Made by a program: the position numbers and the translations under genes
Notes under the pieces: generated by a model
What the model was told of the DNA's origin: nothing
Seen by the model: the letters and a program-made list of their open reading frames with translations, nothing else
Database searches by the model: none
Part shown: positions 6,091 through 7,772 of the stretch, piece after piece
How positions within the stretch are numbered: position 1 is the stretch's first letter
How the letters are laid out: each line of letters starts with the position of its first letter
Source: Pseudomonadota bacterium
Lineage (GTDB): Bacteria > Pseudomonadota > Gammaproteobacteria > Xanthomonadales > Rhodanobacteraceae
Assembly (NCBI GenBank): GCA_021787175.1
Contig: JAJYMF010000030.1
Location: 1 to 7,772, forward strand
Length of the DNA stretch: 7,772 nucleotides
Direction: 5' to 3'

Positions 6091-6948
6091 ATGAAGACAC
6101 CCCAAGGCCTGCAGGCGCTGATCGACGACGGCGTGATCGACGAGGTGATCCGCCCGCTCAAGAGCGGCAAGGAAGCGTCGGTGTACGTGGTGCGCAGCGG
6201 CAGCGACGTGCGTTGCGCTAAGGTCTACAAGGACATGGCGCAGCGCAGTTTCCAGGCGCGCGTGCAGTACCAGGAAGGCCGCACGGTGCGCGGCAGCCGC
6301 GAGATGCGCGCCATCGGCAAGGCCACCCGGTTCGGCCGCAGGCAGCAGGAGATCGACTGGAAGAACACCGAGGTCGATGCCCTGTATCAGCTGGCCGCGG
6401 CCGGCGTGCGGGTACCGCAGCCCTACGGCTACTTCAACGGCGTGCTGGTGATGGAGCTGGTCACCGATGCCGAGGGACGCTCGGCGCCGCGGCTGGGCGA
6501 GGTCGAACCGGACCCCGATCAGGCGCGCGCCTGGCACCGTTTCCTGGTCGGGCAGGTGGTGCGCATGCTCTGCGCCGGGCTGATTCACGGTGACCTGTCG
6601 GAGTACAACGTGCTGGTCGCGCCGGACGGTCCGGTGATCATCGACCTGCCGCAGGTGGTCAGCGCGGCCGGCAACAACGCCGGACGCGCGATGCTGCTGC
6701 GCGACGTCGGCAACGTCACCGCGAGTCTGGCGCGCTTCGCCCCGGAGTTGCTGGAGTCGCGCTACGGCGAGGAGATGTGGGCGCTGTTCGAGCAGGGCGC
6801 GCTGCGCCCGGACAGCGAACTCAGCGGCGCGTTCGCGGCCGACGAGCATGCCGCCGACGTGGACGGCGTGATGCTGGCGATCATCGATGCGCGCCAGGAG
6901 GCGGTCATCCGCCAGCAGGGCCGCGACGCGGCCAACGCCGACGATTGA
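6091..6948 (+). CDS. RIO1-type atypical serine/threonine protein kinase
   Basis: 285 aa from ATG 6091 (MKTPQGLQALIDDGVIDEV), a start matching the MKTP opening I recall for pseudomonad relatives. An in-frame GTG at 6058 is an alternative, and the ribosome site is poor for both. RIO kinases are compact atypical kinases that lack the substrate-binding loops of classic protein kinases. Visible motifs: nucleotide loop S25-G-K-E-A-S-V-Y32, ATP-contact lysine K44 (CAKVYK), hinge region MELV at 121-124, catalytic loop H166-G-D168-L-S-E-Y-N173, and metal-binding D185 in IIDLPQ. All key residues are present, so it should be active. Archaeal and eukaryotic RIO proteins act in ribosome maturation; the bacterial substrate is not clear. 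The acetyltransferase gene follows 70 bases later on the same strand. Confidence 0.9.
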   Translation: MKTPQGLQALIDDGVIDEVIRPLKSGKEASVYVVRSGSDVRCAKVYKDMAQRSFQARVQYQEGRTVRGSREMRAIGKATRFGRRQQEIDWKNTEVDALYQLAAAGVRVPQPYGYFNGVLVMELVTDAEGRSAPRLGEVEPDPDQARAWHRFLVGQVVRMLCAGLIHGDLSEYNVLVAPDGPVIIDLPQVVSAAGNNAGRAMLLRDVGNVTASLARFAPELLESRYGEEMWALFEQGALRPDSELSGAFAADEHAADVDGVMLAIIDARQEAVIRQQGRDAANADD

Positions 6949-7018
6949 AACGCGGCCGGGTTCCGTCAAGAATCGCCCGACCGTGCCGCCGGATCGGCTG
7001 CAGGCACAGCCCGAGTCG

Positions 7019-7597
7019 ATGCCCATGCCAGACCCGCACGATCTGCCGGCCACCGCGCGCCTCGCGCTGCGCCGCTTCACGCCGGACGACATCGACGTGC
7101 TGCATCAGATGTACAGCGACGCCGACGTAGCGCGCTACGTCGGCGGCACCAAGACCCGCGAGCAGACGCAGGAGATGCTGGATCAGCGCATCCTCGCCTA
7201 CTATGACGCCCATCCCGGCCTGGGCGTGTGGATGACGCTGGAGCGCGCGAGCGGTGTCTGCGTGGGCATGCATCTGCTCAACAACATCCAGGGCGAGACG
7301 CACATCCAGCTCGGCTACGTGCTGTTCAAGGAGCACTGGGGCCGCGGTTACGCCACCGAGATGGGCGTTGCGCTGCTGCGCTACGGCTTTGCCGCGGCGG
7401 GGCTGGAGCAGATCGTGGCGATCACCGACCTCGCCAATACCGACTCGCAGCGCGTGCTGCTGAAGGCCGGCATGCAGCGCAGGGGCGAACGCAGCTTCCC
7501 GCATCCGGCCTATGCCGCGCAGGGCCCGCTGGCGTGGTTCGAGGCCGATCGCGAAGACTGGCTGGCCGCTCGCGGCAGCGGATTTGACGCCGTCTGA
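7019..7597 (+). CDS. GNAT family N-acetyltransferase (RimJ/RimL-like)
   Basis: 192 aa from ATG 7019; a second ATG at 7025 is equally possible and no clear ribosome site separates them. The protein opens with LPATARLALRRFTPDD, the 'T-x-R-L-x-L-R' strand typical of RimJ/RimL-type acetyltransferases. The acetyl-CoA binding signature is at residues 97-115: QLGYVLFKEHWGRGYATEM, with the pyrophosphate loop G108-R-G110-Y-A. A later NTDSQRVLLKAGMQRRGE is the usual 'N-x-x-S-x-x-x-L-x-K-x-G' segment near the C-terminus. Such enzymes move acetyl from acetyl-CoA to an amine, often a protein N-terminus or small molecule; the substrate cannot be told from sequence. Probably co-transcribed with the RIO kinase gene upstream. 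Confidence 0.9.
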   Translation: MPMPDPHDLPATARLALRRFTPDDIDVLHQMYSDADVARYVGGTKTREQTQEMLDQRILAYYDAHPGLGVWMTLERASGVCVGMHLLNNIQGETHIQLGYVLFKEHWGRGYATEMGVALLRYGFAAAGLEQIVAITDLANTDSQRVLLKAGMQRRGERSFPHPAYAAQGPLAWFEADREDWLAARGSGFDAV

Positions 7598-7674
7598 CTC
7601 GACAGGCGCAGACGCTGGCCGAGGCGCCGAGCGATTTTTCCGGGCGCGATCGTGCCCGGCCCTTGCGCCGATTC

Positions 7675-7701
7675 AAACCCGGGCGGGTTTAAACCCGGGC
7701 G
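7675..7701. repeat. Repeat and palindrome cluster near the right edge
   Basis: AAACCCGGGCG occurs twice (7675-7685 and 7691-7701), five bases apart. The centre 7684-7697, CGGGTTTAAACCCG, is a perfect 14-bp palindrome, and 7675-7690 is a second inverted repeat sharing an arm. The array could form alternative hairpins. No T-run follows on either strand, so it is not a simple terminator. It could be an operator for a gene beyond the edge or a structured end for the acetyltransferase transcript. Confidence 0.5.
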
Positions 7702-7772
7702 AGTAATCTTTGCGGTGGCCCATCGCCGCTCGCGTTGCGCCGGTGATGGCCTTTCCCTGTACCGGAGATCGA

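Noticed and set aside
5010..6170. A 386-codon minus-strand open frame across the secreted-protein gene
   Set aside because: It runs through a strong terminator and the divergent intergenic region and is of low-complexity, Arg/Pro-rich composition.
6058..7021. Similar leader texts before the kinase and acetyltransferase starts (GTGCCG ... ending PESM in both frames)
   Set aside because: The likeness is limited to a few codons, the intervening residues differ, and it is most likely coincidence.
6049..7092. A 347-codon minus-strand open frame opposite the RIO kinase gene
   Set aside because: The plus strand holds a complete kinase with all catalytic residues; the opposite frame is His/Ala/Arg rich without any domain.
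7640..7659. Hairpin CCGGGC-8 nt-GCCCGG as terminator of the acetyltransferase gene
   Set aside because: The T-run lies before the stem on the plus strand, not after it, and the minus strand would have an A-run after it.

Overview
The window comes from a GC-rich bacterium. The gene set suggests a sulfur-oxidising proteobacterium, probably a gammaproteobacterium of the Ectothiorhodospiraceae or Acidiferrobacter kind; this placement is an inference from gene content and was not tested. The centrepiece is most of a type I sHdr locus, the sulfur-oxidising heterodisulfide reductase-like system, on the minus strand from about 4933 down to the left edge.

The sHdr operon reads, in transcription order: dsrE3C-like sulfurtransferase (4933-4553), shdrC1 (4510-3771, carrying a one-base frameshift), shdrB1 (3755-2379), shdrA (2382-1330), the conserved 'hyp' gene (1326-475) and shdrC2 (464 to the left edge, truncated). 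shdrB2 and the lipoate-binding protein genes usually found next would lie beyond base 1. Gaps are tiny (4-nt overlap, 3 nt, 10 nt, 15 nt, 42 nt), so this is one transcription unit. The established model is that sulfane sulfur is passed through sulfurtransferases such as TusA and DsrE3C to a cytoplasmic sHdr complex. That complex oxidises it to sulfite, with lipoate-binding protein as electron acceptor. No tusA or rhodanese gene lies upstream of dsrE3C here.

From 4934 to 5335 there is no gene. This stretch holds a perfect 13-bp intrinsic terminator (minus strand, 5186-5219) that ends the unit to the right, a further hairpin (5256-5282) and an AT-rich island near 5007-5014 that may be the operon promoter. 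Next comes a small minus-strand gene (5791-5336) for a secreted protein of unknown function. A 299-bp divergent intergenic region follows.

The right part is on the plus strand and looks unrelated to sulfur oxidation: a RIO1-type atypical protein kinase (6091-6948), then a GNAT acetyltransferase of the RimJ/RimL type (7019-7597). The last 175 bases hold no gene but contain a repeat/palindrome cluster at 7675-7701.

The most unusual point is shdrC1. Both iron-sulfur motifs are in one frame and the C-terminal half is in another. The premature stop overlaps an in-frame ATG (TGATG) at 4111-4107. It is either a sequencing or assembly indel, a fresh mutation, or a split gene kept alive by translational coupling.
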